From Chloroflexota bacterium (GTDB lineage: Bacteria; Chloroflexota; Anaerolineae; JAAYZQ01): a stretch of 64,000 bases of DNA. The notes under the pieces are model-generated. The model saw only the letters and a program-made list of their open reading frames with translations. It was not told the DNA's origin and ran no database searches. The stretch lies in NCBI GenBank assembly GCA_018606645.1, contig JAGVRI010000004.1, positions 186,001 through 250,000 of the forward strand. The letters run 5' to 3'. How positions within the stretch are numbered: position 1 is the stretch's first letter; each line of letters begins with the position of its first letter. This document shows positions 6,589 through 14,986 of the stretch, in pieces. Position numbers and translations under genes: made by a program.

Positions 6589-8130
6589 ATGAAGAAGCGT
6601 ATGATGCGCAGGAATCGTTCCTGGTGGCTGCTGGTCATCCTGGTCAGTAGTCTATGGCTGGTCCCGCAAACGGGGAAAGGCAGGCTGAGCGGGGCAGTCT
6701 GGGCTCAGGAAGGGCCGGCGTGGCAGATCTTTCCCGCGCCGCCTGTCGGTTCACTCTATTCCCTGGATTTAGTCGGGCCACAGCAGGGGTGGGCCGGCGG
6801 CGCATTCGGGGCGATGATCGAGTACAACGGCTCGCAATGGCGTTCCAACTGGCTGCAGTCTGACGACGCGGTGATGGCCCTCGACGGCTGGGATGGTTCC
6901 AATGCCTGGGCGGTAACGTACTATGGGAAGATTCTGCGTTACGACGGCTCGTCGTGGCAGGTAGCCGCCGAAACCACCTACTCGCTCAGTGGTCTCTGCC
7001 TGGTCGGTCCCAATGAAGGCTGGGCCGTCGGCGGAGGGATCATTTTGCGTTTCACCGGCGGGAACTGGCAGGAGGTGCCGACGCCTCGCCAGACCTGGTT
7101 GAGCGATATTGACATGGTCAGCCCCACCGATGGCTGGATCGTGGGCGGCGGCGTGATCTTGCACTGGGACGGGTCGAGCTGGCAGGTGGCGCTGGACGCC
7201 CCCCATCACGAGTGGGTGCGGGGCATTGACATGCTCTCCGCCACCGAAGGATGGGCGGTGGGCACCAACGGGCTGATCCTGCACTATGATGGCTCGTCCT
7301 GGACCCAGGTCGAGAGCGGGACCGCTCTGGAGCTATATGATGTCTCGGCGGTCAGTCCGGAGGCGGTCTGGGCGGTGGGTCAGAACGGGCTGATCTTGCG
7401 CTACAACGGCCGCCGCTGGAAAGTAGAAGACAGCAAGACGTTCAACGACCTAAACGCGGTTCGCATGCTCAGCGAGACCTCGGGCTGGGCCGTGGGCAAG
7501 GGGGGCGTGGTGTTGGAATACCGGACCGGTGGGCCGTACCCGCCGACCTCCACACCCACCCCGCGCCCGACCTTGACCCCCATCCCCAGCAGCACTCCCA
7601 CCCGCACTCCCAGCGCCACCCCGACCCGCACGCCGACCCCATCCACCCCCCAGACCGCAACGCCCACGGCCACGCTGATGACCCAGGCAGGCGCGACCAG
7701 CACCCCCACCCGTCAGCAGCCTTCCGTCTCAACACCGGCAGCCACGACCCCCGTCCCGGGTGGGACCCCGCCGGCCGGGATGCAACCTTCTCCCACCAGT
7801 GGAGCACCGGTCAGCCCGACAGAATCAACGACCGAGACCCCGGTCCCTGGATTCGAGATGAGCGCCACGGCACCGGTCACGACCCTGATTACTGTGCCCT
7901 CATCCCCGCCGACTGAGACGCGGGTCGCTGCAGTGGCCGAGACAGCGTTGCCCACGCTGCCGGCTCCGACCCTCGCCGCCCGGGTCTCGGAGGAGCAACC
8001 AGCCGGAGGACGAGGCGCGGTCCGCAATCTGGCGGTCATCCTTATCCTGCTGTTGGCCGGGGGCGGAGCGCTGGTGGCCATGGCCGGAGCCCTTGTGTTC
8101 GGTCTGTGGCTGCGTCGAAGGAGGATGTGA
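6589..8130 (+). CDS. Exported seven-repeat propeller-like protein with Thr/Pro stalk and C-terminal anchor
   Basis: 513 residues. A signal peptide or anchor (residues 11-28) is followed by seven repeats of about 40 residues built on GWAVG...ILRYDGSSWQ, the pattern of YCF48-like or BNR-type beta-propellers. Residues about 318-475 are a low-complexity Thr/Pro/Ser stalk, and a transmembrane helix with a terminal RRRRM lies at about 483-513. It is probably a cell-surface protein held by its C-terminus with the propeller outside; ligand unknown. The start is ATG 6589 behind a weak GCGAGG; 6601 is an alternative. Confidence 0.75.
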   Translation: MKKRMMRRNRSWWLLVILVSSLWLVPQTGKGRLSGAVWAQEGPAWQIFPAPPVGSLYSLDLVGPQQGWAGGAFGAMIEYNGSQWRSNWLQSDDAVMALDGWDGSNAWAVTYYGKILRYDGSSWQVAAETTYSLSGLCLVGPNEGWAVGGGIILRFTGGNWQEVPTPRQTWLSDIDMVSPTDGWIVGGGVILHWDGSSWQVALDAPHHEWVRGIDMLSATEGWAVGTNGLILHYDGSSWTQVESGTALELYDVSAVSPEAVWAVGQNGLILRYNGRRWKVEDSKTFNDLNAVRMLSETSGWAVGKGGVVLEYRTGGPYPPTSTPTPRPTLTPIPSSTPTRTPSATPTRTPTPSTPQTATPTATLMTQAGATSTPTRQQPSVSTPAATTPVPGGTPPAGMQPSPTSGAPVSPTESTTETPVPGFEMSATAPVTTLITVPSSPPTETRVAAVAETALPTLPAPTLAARVSEEQPAGGRGAVRNLAVILILLLAGGGALVAMAGALVFGLWLRRRRM

Positions 8131-8135
8131 GGTTC

Positions 8136-10190
8136 GTGCCCAAACGGTGGGCCAGCCTGACGGTCGGGCTGGCTCTGCTACTGGTGGCCCTCGCCATCCG
8201 GGCCCCGGCCCTCGGTTCCTATTCCTGGCCGGATGAACTGACCTGGTTGGAGCGTTCCGCCGCCTTTATCACTGCCCTGGGACGGGGGGACCTGGCCGGC
8301 ACCTACCGCAGCGACCATCCCGGCGTGGTGCCGATGTGGGGTTTTGGCGGGCTGCTCTTCCTCCGGGCGTGGTGGACTGGAGACCACACCGCCCTCGATG
8401 CTCTGGCCGCCGAGAGCTACGAAGGTGACGTACCGGCCCTGCTGGCCACGGCCGCCTGGTTCACAGTGTTGGTCACCTCATTGACCGTCGTCCTCGCCTA
8501 CCGGCTGCTGATCCCGCTGCTGGGCCGGGCGGGAGCGGCGCTGGCCGGGCTGCTGATCGCCCTCGATCCCTTTTTCCTGACCCACTCGCGCTTTGTCCAC
8601 GTGGATGCCCTTCTGACCAGCTTTATGCTCCTGGCCGTGCTCAGCCTGTTGGCCTATTTGCGGCGGCCAGAGCGACGGGGGATGCTCTTCCTGTCCGGAT
8701 TTTGGGCCGGCCTGGCCCTGTTGACCAAGACTCCGGCCCTCTTTCTGGTCCCTCTGGCGGCGCTGACCCTCGGCCTGCAGTGGCTCCTCCACCGGTTGGG
8801 CCGTTGCCCGTGGGGGCGGTTAGGGCAGGCACTCGGCGCCTTCTTCCTGTGGCTGGCGACGGCCTGGGGGGCCTTTGTGGCATTGTGGCCGGCGGCCTGG
8901 TTCCGACCTCTGTACCTCACCTACCGGCTCTACCGCGCCTCCCGCTGGGGGGTGATCGTCTCCCACGGCAGCAACTTTTTCCTGGGACGGGTGGTGGATG
9001 ATCCCGGCCCTCTGTTCTACTGGGTGGTGTTGCCGTTCCGTCTCTCCCCCCTGGTCCTGGCAGCCTTGCTTCTCGGCCTGGTCTTCTGGGTCATCGCCTG
9101 GAAACGGAGGGAAGAGGTCCGCCTGCCGACGGTCGCTCTGGCCTTTATCTTCTTCTTTACAATGATGGTCTCGTTTGCAGCCAAAAAAGGTGAGCGGTAT
9201 CTCCTCCCCGTCTTTCCCTTGGCCGATATCCTGGCCGCCTGGGCCTTGGTCACCCTCCTGGATCGGTTGAGCCAGCGCTCCCGGTCTCGGGCGCGAACGC
9301 AGCGGTTGGGGCTGATAGCCGGGACCGGACTGACTTTGTTAGTGGCGCTGTTGTGGCTGCCCTTGAGCCCCTATTATGGCGCCTATTTCAACCCTCTTCT
9401 GGGGGGCGGACCGGTTGCAGCACGGACCTTCGTCTTTGGTCAGGGAGAGGGGCTGGACCTGGCCGCCCGGTACCTCAATGAGAAGGAAAACAGCGCCGAT
9501 CTCCGGGTGGTTACCTTTTATCCGCCTCAGTTCCGCTATTATTTTCGCGGAGAGGCCACCTCGCTGCGCCGGGGGGATTGGGACAGGACCTGGTACTTTG
9601 CCGATTATGTCGTCTTTTTCATCAGCCAGGTACAGCGGCAACTGCCCACTCCGGAACTGGTCCAGTTCTTTTCGGCGCAGACGCCGGAATATGTGGTGCG
9701 ACTGGGAGGGGTGGATTTTGTGCGGGTCTATCGCTCGCCCGTCCTCCTCTCCGGCCAGCCGCCGGCGGTCGAACGGCGGCTAGAGGACCAGCGGTTGGGA
9801 GAGGAGCTGGCCCTGGTTGGGTATGCCCTGAGCGCCGACCGGGTTCGGCCCGGCGAAGAATTATATGCCACCCTCGATTGGCAGGCCCGGATCCAGCTCG
9901 ATCAGGATTACGAATTCGAGGTGCTGGTGATCGACGCAGAGGGTCAGGTCATCGCCCGGCAACCCGGCCCATCGTTCGACGGCTATTTTCCTACCTCCTG
10001 GTGGCAGCCGGGCCGGACCATGACCGACCGCTACCGCATCCCACTGTCTGAGGACATCCGGCCCGGGCCGTACTGGCTGGCCGTCCGCGCCCATCGGCCC
10101 GGGGCGGCAACCGCCCTGCCCCCCCACGGCCGGGTCCACAGCCGTCGGTCTGACTGCCTGTTGATCAGTCCTTTGATCCTGGAACCATAA
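8136..10190 (+). CDS. GT-C membrane glycosyltransferase (PMT/ArnT-like), first of three
   Basis: About 684 residues. Roughly ten hydrophobic helices in the first two thirds and an acidic WPDE motif in the first outer loop are typical of GT39/ArnT-type enzymes that use polyprenyl-phosphate sugars. The last 150 residues form a soluble beta-rich module (LVGYALSADRVRPGEEL ... SWWQPGRTMTDRYRIPL ... GPYWLAVRAH) also present in the 12301 and 59602 genes. AAGGAGG at 8118-8124 suits GTG 8136; GTG 8106 or 8127 is possible. Its start overlaps or adjoins the end of the propeller gene, so they form an operon. Substrate unknown. Confidence 0.8.
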   Translation: MPKRWASLTVGLALLLVALAIRAPALGSYSWPDELTWLERSAAFITALGRGDLAGTYRSDHPGVVPMWGFGGLLFLRAWWTGDHTALDALAAESYEGDVPALLATAAWFTVLVTSLTVVLAYRLLIPLLGRAGAALAGLLIALDPFFLTHSRFVHVDALLTSFMLLAVLSLLAYLRRPERRGMLFLSGFWAGLALLTKTPALFLVPLAALTLGLQWLLHRLGRCPWGRLGQALGAFFLWLATAWGAFVALWPAAWFRPLYLTYRLYRASRWGVIVSHGSNFFLGRVVDDPGPLFYWVVLPFRLSPLVLAALLLGLVFWVIAWKRREEVRLPTVALAFIFFFTMMVSFAAKKGERYLLPVFPLADILAAWALVTLLDRLSQRSRSRARTQRLGLIAGTGLTLLVALLWLPLSPYYGAYFNPLLGGGPVAARTFVFGQGEGLDLAARYLNEKENSADLRVVTFYPPQFRYYFRGEATSLRRGDWDRTWYFADYVVFFISQVQRQLPTPELVQFFSAQTPEYVVRLGGVDFVRVYRSPVLLSGQPPAVERRLEDQRLGEELALVGYALSADRVRPGEELYATLDWQARIQLDQDYEFEVLVIDAEGQVIARQPGPSFDGYFPTSWWQPGRTMTDRYRIPLSEDIRPGPYWLAVRAHRPGAATALPPHGRVHSRRSDCLLISPLILEP

Positions 10191-10221
10191 GACCCTTCGG
10201 GTCTTGCGGACCCGAAGGGTC
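10191..10221. terminator. Hairpin between convergent genes
   Basis: A perfect 13-bp stem GACCCTTCGGGTC (10191-10203) / GACCCGAAGGGTC (10209-10221) with loop TTGCG sits between two convergent genes and can act in both directions, although no long T-run follows. Confidence 0.6.
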
Positions 10222-10247
10222 TGAGAGAAAATCGAAGGGCCTACCCT

Positions 10248-12230
10248 TCACGGCATCCAGTCGTGTTCCAGCTCGTCCCCGGCGGTATTCGTGAGCCGGA
10301 ATTGATTGGTCCCATCGGCGTTCATCACATACAGTTCCTTGTTCCCATCCCGCAAGGAAATGAACGAGATCATCGAGCCATCAAGCGACCAGCGGGGCAC
10401 GAAATCGGCCTTGGCCGCTTTGGTCAGGTTGACCACGTTGCTGCCATCGGGGTTCATGACCGCGATCTCATAGCTCCCGTCGAGATAGGTGGAGAAGGCG
10501 ATCTTGGTCCCGTCAGGAGACCAGCGCGGCGAGTAGCTGGCAGTCTCTTTCGACGTCAACTGGGTGATCGCCTTGGTATTGACGTTGACCACATAGATAT
10601 TGCCCTTGTTGCCGTCCTTATTGTAGAACTTGACGAAAGCCAGCCGCGTACTATCCGGCGACCAGTCGAGGGCCGCATCTTCGCGGTACAGGTCAGTGGG
10701 GTCGGAGGTCAGACGGGTCTCGTTGGAGCCATCGGCGTTCATGACATACACCTCGGCGTACTGATTCAGGCCGCAGATGAAGGCGATCTTGGTGCCGTCG
10801 GGGGACCAGACCTGGTCGTGGCTTTGACATTTCTGGTCAGTCAATTTGATGACGTTCGACCCATCGGCGTTCATGACGTACACTTCCCAGCGGTCAGTGC
10901 GATAGGAAGCAAAGGCAATGCGCGTGCCATCCGGCGACCAGACGGGCGACCGATCGTCTTTGGGATGGTTGGTCAGGTTCTTCTTATTGGTGCCGTCGGC
11001 ATTGGCGACGATGATGTCCCCCTTGCCGTTGTAATAGTGGACCCAGGCGATGCGCGTGCCGTCCGGCGACCAGACTGGATCGGCGTCTCCCCCGGCCTCG
11101 TTGCTCACGTTCAGGCGGTTGGTCCCATCGGCGTTCACGGCCAAGATCTCATAATTATCCCCTGGTTTGCTATCGTAGGCCAGACGATAGACCTTCTGCG
11201 GCGGACCGGTACGGAATACCAGCGGCAGATAGACTCTGGGCTTCAGCACCTTGACCGAAGCCGACCAGGGGCCGACATAGCCGCTGCTGAGCCGGCCCTC
11301 GACCGAATTCTGGTATGTCGCATTGATGGTGCCGTTGACCGTGACCGAGTAGGCAAAGCGGAGTTGTCCGCCGGACGGGATAGCAATCGGTCCGGTCCAC
11401 ACCAGCTTGCGGCCCTGGATACTGGGGTAGGGCAGAGGACCGGAGACCATCTGCCGGAAGGTAAACGCCGCCGGCAACGTGTCAGTAATGGCCGACAGCA
11501 CCGCCGGTAGCGTCCCCTTGTTCTCCAAGGTGACGGTGTAGATCACCGGATTGCCCTTGGCGACCTGGCCGGCGCTGGCACTCTTGGAGCCGGTCAGGTT
11601 CACCCCGACCACCGTCACCGGCGCTGAATCGGCAATGACATCATCGGTCGCCAGCAGGGCCTGGAGTTGGTTCAGGTACGGGGTGGCACTGGCCGGAGCG
11701 TTGGCCCGCACGTTGTAGATCAGCCGCAGGTTGCCCCCGGCCGGCACCGAGTAGGGGCCCTGGTTCCAGACAATCGTCCCGCTGGTGCCCTGCGGGTTAT
11801 GGGTGATGTCGCTGCCGACTCCCAGGCTCAGGTAAAGAAAACCGCTGGGCAGGGTGTCGGTGATGCGCTCGATCTCGACCGCTGCGCCGCTGCTGTTGCT
11901 GAACAGGACGGTGTAGCGGACGGTGTCATTGGGGTACACCGTATCCGGCGAGGCTGTCTTGTCCACACTGACCGGCGGTACCGAGGGGGTTGAAACGGTG
12001 ATGACCTCGGTCAGGGTGATGATCGAGGTCAGAGGTTGGGTCAGCGAGAGGGTGGAGGTGAGAGTCGGAGAGATCGGGCCAATGGACACGGCCGGCGGCG
12101 GAGCCGGCAATGGCGACTGAGCCGAGACCAGAAGGTTCAGGCTCAAAGCCCCTAACGTCACGAGTATCCCTGCCAGGAAAAGAGCCAGGACGCGCTTCCT
12201 GGCCAGAGAAGAGACAGTTCTCTTGTTCAT
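10248..12230 (-). CDS. Exported DUF11 / PD40 (TolB-like) propeller protein
   Basis: 660 residues. The N-terminal signal segment (KRVLALFLAGILVTLGALSL) is followed by a Ser/Thr/Pro-rich spacer, two DUF11-type Ig-like domains (VDKTASPDTVYPNDTVRYTV near residue 88 and GSKSASAGQVAKGNPVIYTV near 214), and six or seven TolB-like repeats of the form ADGTNxxxLT...PVWSPDGTRIAF from residue about 345 to the end. It is likely secreted or surface-bound, with no enzymatic motif. AGGAG six bases before ATG 12228-12230 fixes the start. It is divergent from the 12301 gene. Confidence 0.8.
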   Translation of the reverse strand: MNKRTVSSLARKRVLALFLAGILVTLGALSLNLLVSAQSPLPAPPPAVSIGPISPTLTSTLSLTQPLTSIITLTEVITVSTPSVPPVSVDKTASPDTVYPNDTVRYTVLFSNSSGAAVEIERITDTLPSGFLYLSLGVGSDITHNPQGTSGTIVWNQGPYSVPAGGNLRLIYNVRANAPASATPYLNQLQALLATDDVIADSAPVTVVGVNLTGSKSASAGQVAKGNPVIYTVTLENKGTLPAVLSAITDTLPAAFTFRQMVSGPLPYPSIQGRKLVWTGPIAIPSGGQLRFAYSVTVNGTINATYQNSVEGRLSSGYVGPWSASVKVLKPRVYLPLVFRTGPPQKVYRLAYDSKPGDNYEILAVNADGTNRLNVSNEAGGDADPVWSPDGTRIAWVHYYNGKGDIIVANADGTNKKNLTNHPKDDRSPVWSPDGTRIAFASYRTDRWEVYVMNADGSNVIKLTDQKCQSHDQVWSPDGTKIAFICGLNQYAEVYVMNADGSNETRLTSDPTDLYREDAALDWSPDSTRLAFVKFYNKDGNKGNIYVVNVNTKAITQLTSKETASYSPRWSPDGTKIAFSTYLDGSYEIAVMNPDGSNVVNLTKAAKADFVPRWSLDGSMISFISLRDGNKELYVMNADGTNQFRLTNTAGDELEHDWMP

Positions 12231-12254
12231 TTCTCACTCCTGTTCATGATCGGT

Positions 12255-12283
12255 TTGCCTCGCAGTTTTGCCTAGTTTATAAT
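12255..12283 (+). promoter_or_regulatory. Promoter of the 12301 glycosyltransferase gene
   Basis: TTGCCT (12255-12260), 17-bp spacer, TATAAT (12278-12283). Transcription should begin near 12290, leaving a leader of only about ten bases with AGGAG at 12291-12295. Confidence 0.7.
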
Positions 12284-12300
12284 AGCACAAAGGAGAAGAA

Positions 12301-14985
12301 TTGCCAAGGGAATTTTCTGAGAAGACCGAATCCAGGCCGGAGACCAGAAAGCGGGTTCCATGGCCGGGGAACTGGCTATGTTACCGGCATGGGGGCTTTC
12401 GGCTGGATCGTCAGCGGCTTGTCCCACCGGTTTTGTTGTGCCTGCTCATCGCCTTTCACCTGGTCATCAACCGGTGGTGGCGGGTCGCAAACACGGTGGT
12501 CTTTGGCTTTGACCGGATCTTTCACAAGGTCACCAGCCTCGCCTACTATGATCTCCTCCGTGAGGGGGTGAACCTGCACTCCCTCTTTGCCGCCCTGACC
12601 TGGAGCGACTATTATCCGCCGCTGGTCCATTTGACCGCCGCCGGGTTCTACAAACTGTTCGGCGTGTCGATGGATGTGGCAGCCATGTCCACCAGCCTCT
12701 ATCTGGTTATCCTCCTCGTCGCAGTGTATGGACTGGGAGAACAGAAGGGCGGACCGTGGGTCGGCCTGGCCTCGGCCTTTTTCATCTCCATCTTTCCCAT
12801 CGTCTTTTCGATGAGCCGCTATCTCTACGTGGACCTGGCCCTGACGGCGATGGTCGCGTTGAATCTGTGCCTGCTGCTGCGCACCGACCGCTTTCAGCGC
12901 CGGGGGGTTTCGTGGCTCTACGGCGTGAGCCTGGGCTTGGGCCTGCTCACCAAGTGGACCTTTGCCGCCTTTGCGGCAGCTCCGTTGGCCGCCATCCTGA
13001 CCTCCCCCGGTCTGGTCCAGGATGCGCTACGTGCGCTCCGCCCGGCAGCCGGGGATTGGCGGCGACTGCTGCTGGCCGGCCTCTTTGCCCTGGGCCTGAC
13101 GGCGATCTGGTTCTTGCCAAATATTGAAGCGACGGCGGCACTGCCTCTGGGATATGCCCTGGTGCCCCTGTCCTGGCTGATCTGGACCTTCACCGCCTAT
13201 TTGATGACCCGGCCGGGCCGCGGCGCCCATCTATGGGCTGCCCTCGGATTGGGGCTGGGGGTTGCCTCGGCCTGGTATCTGACCAAGATCAACTTTGTCG
13301 AGGCATTCTGGCTGACTGCTTACGGCAAGTCCACGGGACGGTCCTGGGGTTTTGGGCAGTATCTGCGCTTTCTCTACCAGGAACAGCTCTCGCCGATCTT
13401 GGCCGTGCTGTTGTTGATCGCGCTGCTGGGGCTGGGCTGGCGTCGCTGGCAACGCACCCGGTCGTGGCGGCTCATGGGGGCCCTCGGAGCGGAGGGCTGG
13501 GCGCTGGTGTTGTGGGTGCTGGTGCCCTACGTCATCTTCTCCAGCCAGGTCAGCACCATCCATTCCCGCTACTTGATGCCCGTGCTGCCGCCGCTGGCTC
13601 TGGCGATAGCCCTCTGGCTGAAGGATATCCGCCCCCGCTGGCTGCGAGGACTGGTCACCGGTCTGGCCGTGGTCGCCGGCCTGGCCCAGTTCGCCATCCT
13701 GTCGTTTGATGCACTGGCTCCTCTGTACGCGCGGCTGCCCTTCCTGGCTCAAGGCCTGTCGATCCAATGGCCGGCCACCGGTCGGACCGATCCGGGGTAC
13801 TGGGTGGCGCCCGACATCCTTCAATATGTCGAGGACCACCGGGACTCGGAGACTGCACGGCTGGGGGTGCTGGTCAATAGCCCCCAGGTGAATAGCAAGC
13901 AGTTGATCTACCTGGCGTATGCGGAGTATCCGCATATCCAGATCCAGGAGTTGGCCACGATCGGCCGGTCCCAACCGGCATATCCTCGATTGTTCAAGTC
14001 CGATTTCGTCCTGTTGATCGATCCGGCCCCCGACTATGCCCGCCGCCCCGACACCACGGCCACCATCGAGCGCATTCTCCACACCCCCGACGATACGTTC
14101 CACCGCGCCTTTGAGCTGGGGGCGACCTATCCGCTGCCCGATGGCACCCGGTTGCTCCTCTACCGACGGCGTTTTGGGCCCGCAGCCGAAGCAGACGAGA
14201 CCTGGCACCAGGCGCTCATGGCCGACCTGGCCCGGCAGGCCAGGCCGGGAGACGTCCTGGTGGTGGCCCCTCCGGAACTGATCTATGGCCTGGGGCGTTT
14301 TGGCGACGGGTCCTGGCCGATCTATCCCTTGACCGGGACCCAGACCGCCGAACTGGAGCGCCTGGGACAGGAATATTCCAGGCTGTGGCTGGCGCTGGGC
14401 GACCTCCATGGTGTGGACCCGGAAGGCAAGGTCATTCGCTGGCTGGCCGATCATTTCTACCGGGCCCAGGACGCCTGGTACGGGCCGCTGCAACTGGTGC
14501 TCTATGCCCCGCCGGCCGGGGACGAAGCGAAATCCCACCCGGTGCAGATCCGATGGGATAACGGGATGGTCCTGCGCCAGGTGCGTTTTCCAGACCGAAC
14601 CGTGCCTCCGGGCGGGATCGTCCGCCTGGACCTGGTATGGCAGGCCGATAGCCCGATCCCGGAGCGGTATAAAGTCTTTATCCACCTGCTGGACGAAAAT
14701 GGACGGTTGGTCAGCCAGTGTGACAGCGAACCGGTGGATGGCATCCGGCCCACCGATAGCTGGCAACCGGGGGAATGGATCTCCGACAAGTACGGCTTGC
14801 TGCTCCCCAGCCTCTCGCTTCCTTCAGAAACAGGGCTTGCGCCGGGAGAGTACCAGATTACGGTGGGCGTTTACCACTCCAATACGGGGGAACGGGTCCC
14901 GATCTGTTGCCCGCAACGGGATACGATCGTCCTGGCGAAGGTCTATCTGGAAGGGGATGAGGCGCACATTTTGCCCCTGGAATGA
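12301..14985 (+). CDS. GT-C membrane glycosyltransferase, second of three
   Basis: 894 residues. After a charged start, residues 40-480 contain about eleven hydrophobic segments with PMT_2-like features (SDYYPPLVHLTAAGFYKLFG in the first outer loop, SRYLYVDLALTAMVALN, LGLLTKWTFA, SRYLMPVLPPLALAIA). A long outer domain follows, and the last 135 residues are the shared module (DLVWQADSPIPERYKVFIHL ... TDSWQPGEWISDKYGLLLPS ... PGEYQITVGVYH). The start is TTG 12301, supported by AGGAG and the adjacent promoter. It probably glycosylates surface polymers or proteins; acceptor unknown. Confidence 0.78.
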   Translation: MPREFSEKTESRPETRKRVPWPGNWLCYRHGGFRLDRQRLVPPVLLCLLIAFHLVINRWWRVANTVVFGFDRIFHKVTSLAYYDLLREGVNLHSLFAALTWSDYYPPLVHLTAAGFYKLFGVSMDVAAMSTSLYLVILLVAVYGLGEQKGGPWVGLASAFFISIFPIVFSMSRYLYVDLALTAMVALNLCLLLRTDRFQRRGVSWLYGVSLGLGLLTKWTFAAFAAAPLAAILTSPGLVQDALRALRPAAGDWRRLLLAGLFALGLTAIWFLPNIEATAALPLGYALVPLSWLIWTFTAYLMTRPGRGAHLWAALGLGLGVASAWYLTKINFVEAFWLTAYGKSTGRSWGFGQYLRFLYQEQLSPILAVLLLIALLGLGWRRWQRTRSWRLMGALGAEGWALVLWVLVPYVIFSSQVSTIHSRYLMPVLPPLALAIALWLKDIRPRWLRGLVTGLAVVAGLAQFAILSFDALAPLYARLPFLAQGLSIQWPATGRTDPGYWVAPDILQYVEDHRDSETARLGVLVNSPQVNSKQLIYLAYAEYPHIQIQELATIGRSQPAYPRLFKSDFVLLIDPAPDYARRPDTTATIERILHTPDDTFHRAFELGATYPLPDGTRLLLYRRRFGPAAEADETWHQALMADLARQARPGDVLVVAPPELIYGLGRFGDGSWPIYPLTGTQTAELERLGQEYSRLWLALGDLHGVDPEGKVIRWLADHFYRAQDAWYGPLQLVLYAPPAGDEAKSHPVQIRWDNGMVLRQVRFPDRTVPPGGIVRLDLVWQADSPIPERYKVFIHLLDENGRLVSQCDSEPVDGIRPTDSWQPGEWISDKYGLLLPSLSLPSETGLAPGEYQITVGVYHSNTGERVPICCPQRDTIVLAKVYLEGDEAHILPLE

Positions 14986-14986
14986 G

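Noticed and set aside
7540..7980. Apparent DNA tandem repeat (ACC/CCC-rich)
   Set aside because: It is the coding sequence of the Thr/Pro stalk of the propeller protein; the codons vary and no exact repeat unit is kept.
10263..11510. 415-codon frame antisense to the DUF11/PD40 protein
   Set aside because: The minus strand carries a signal peptide, Ig-like domains and TolB repeats; the plus frame has no domain and starts inside the other gene's end.
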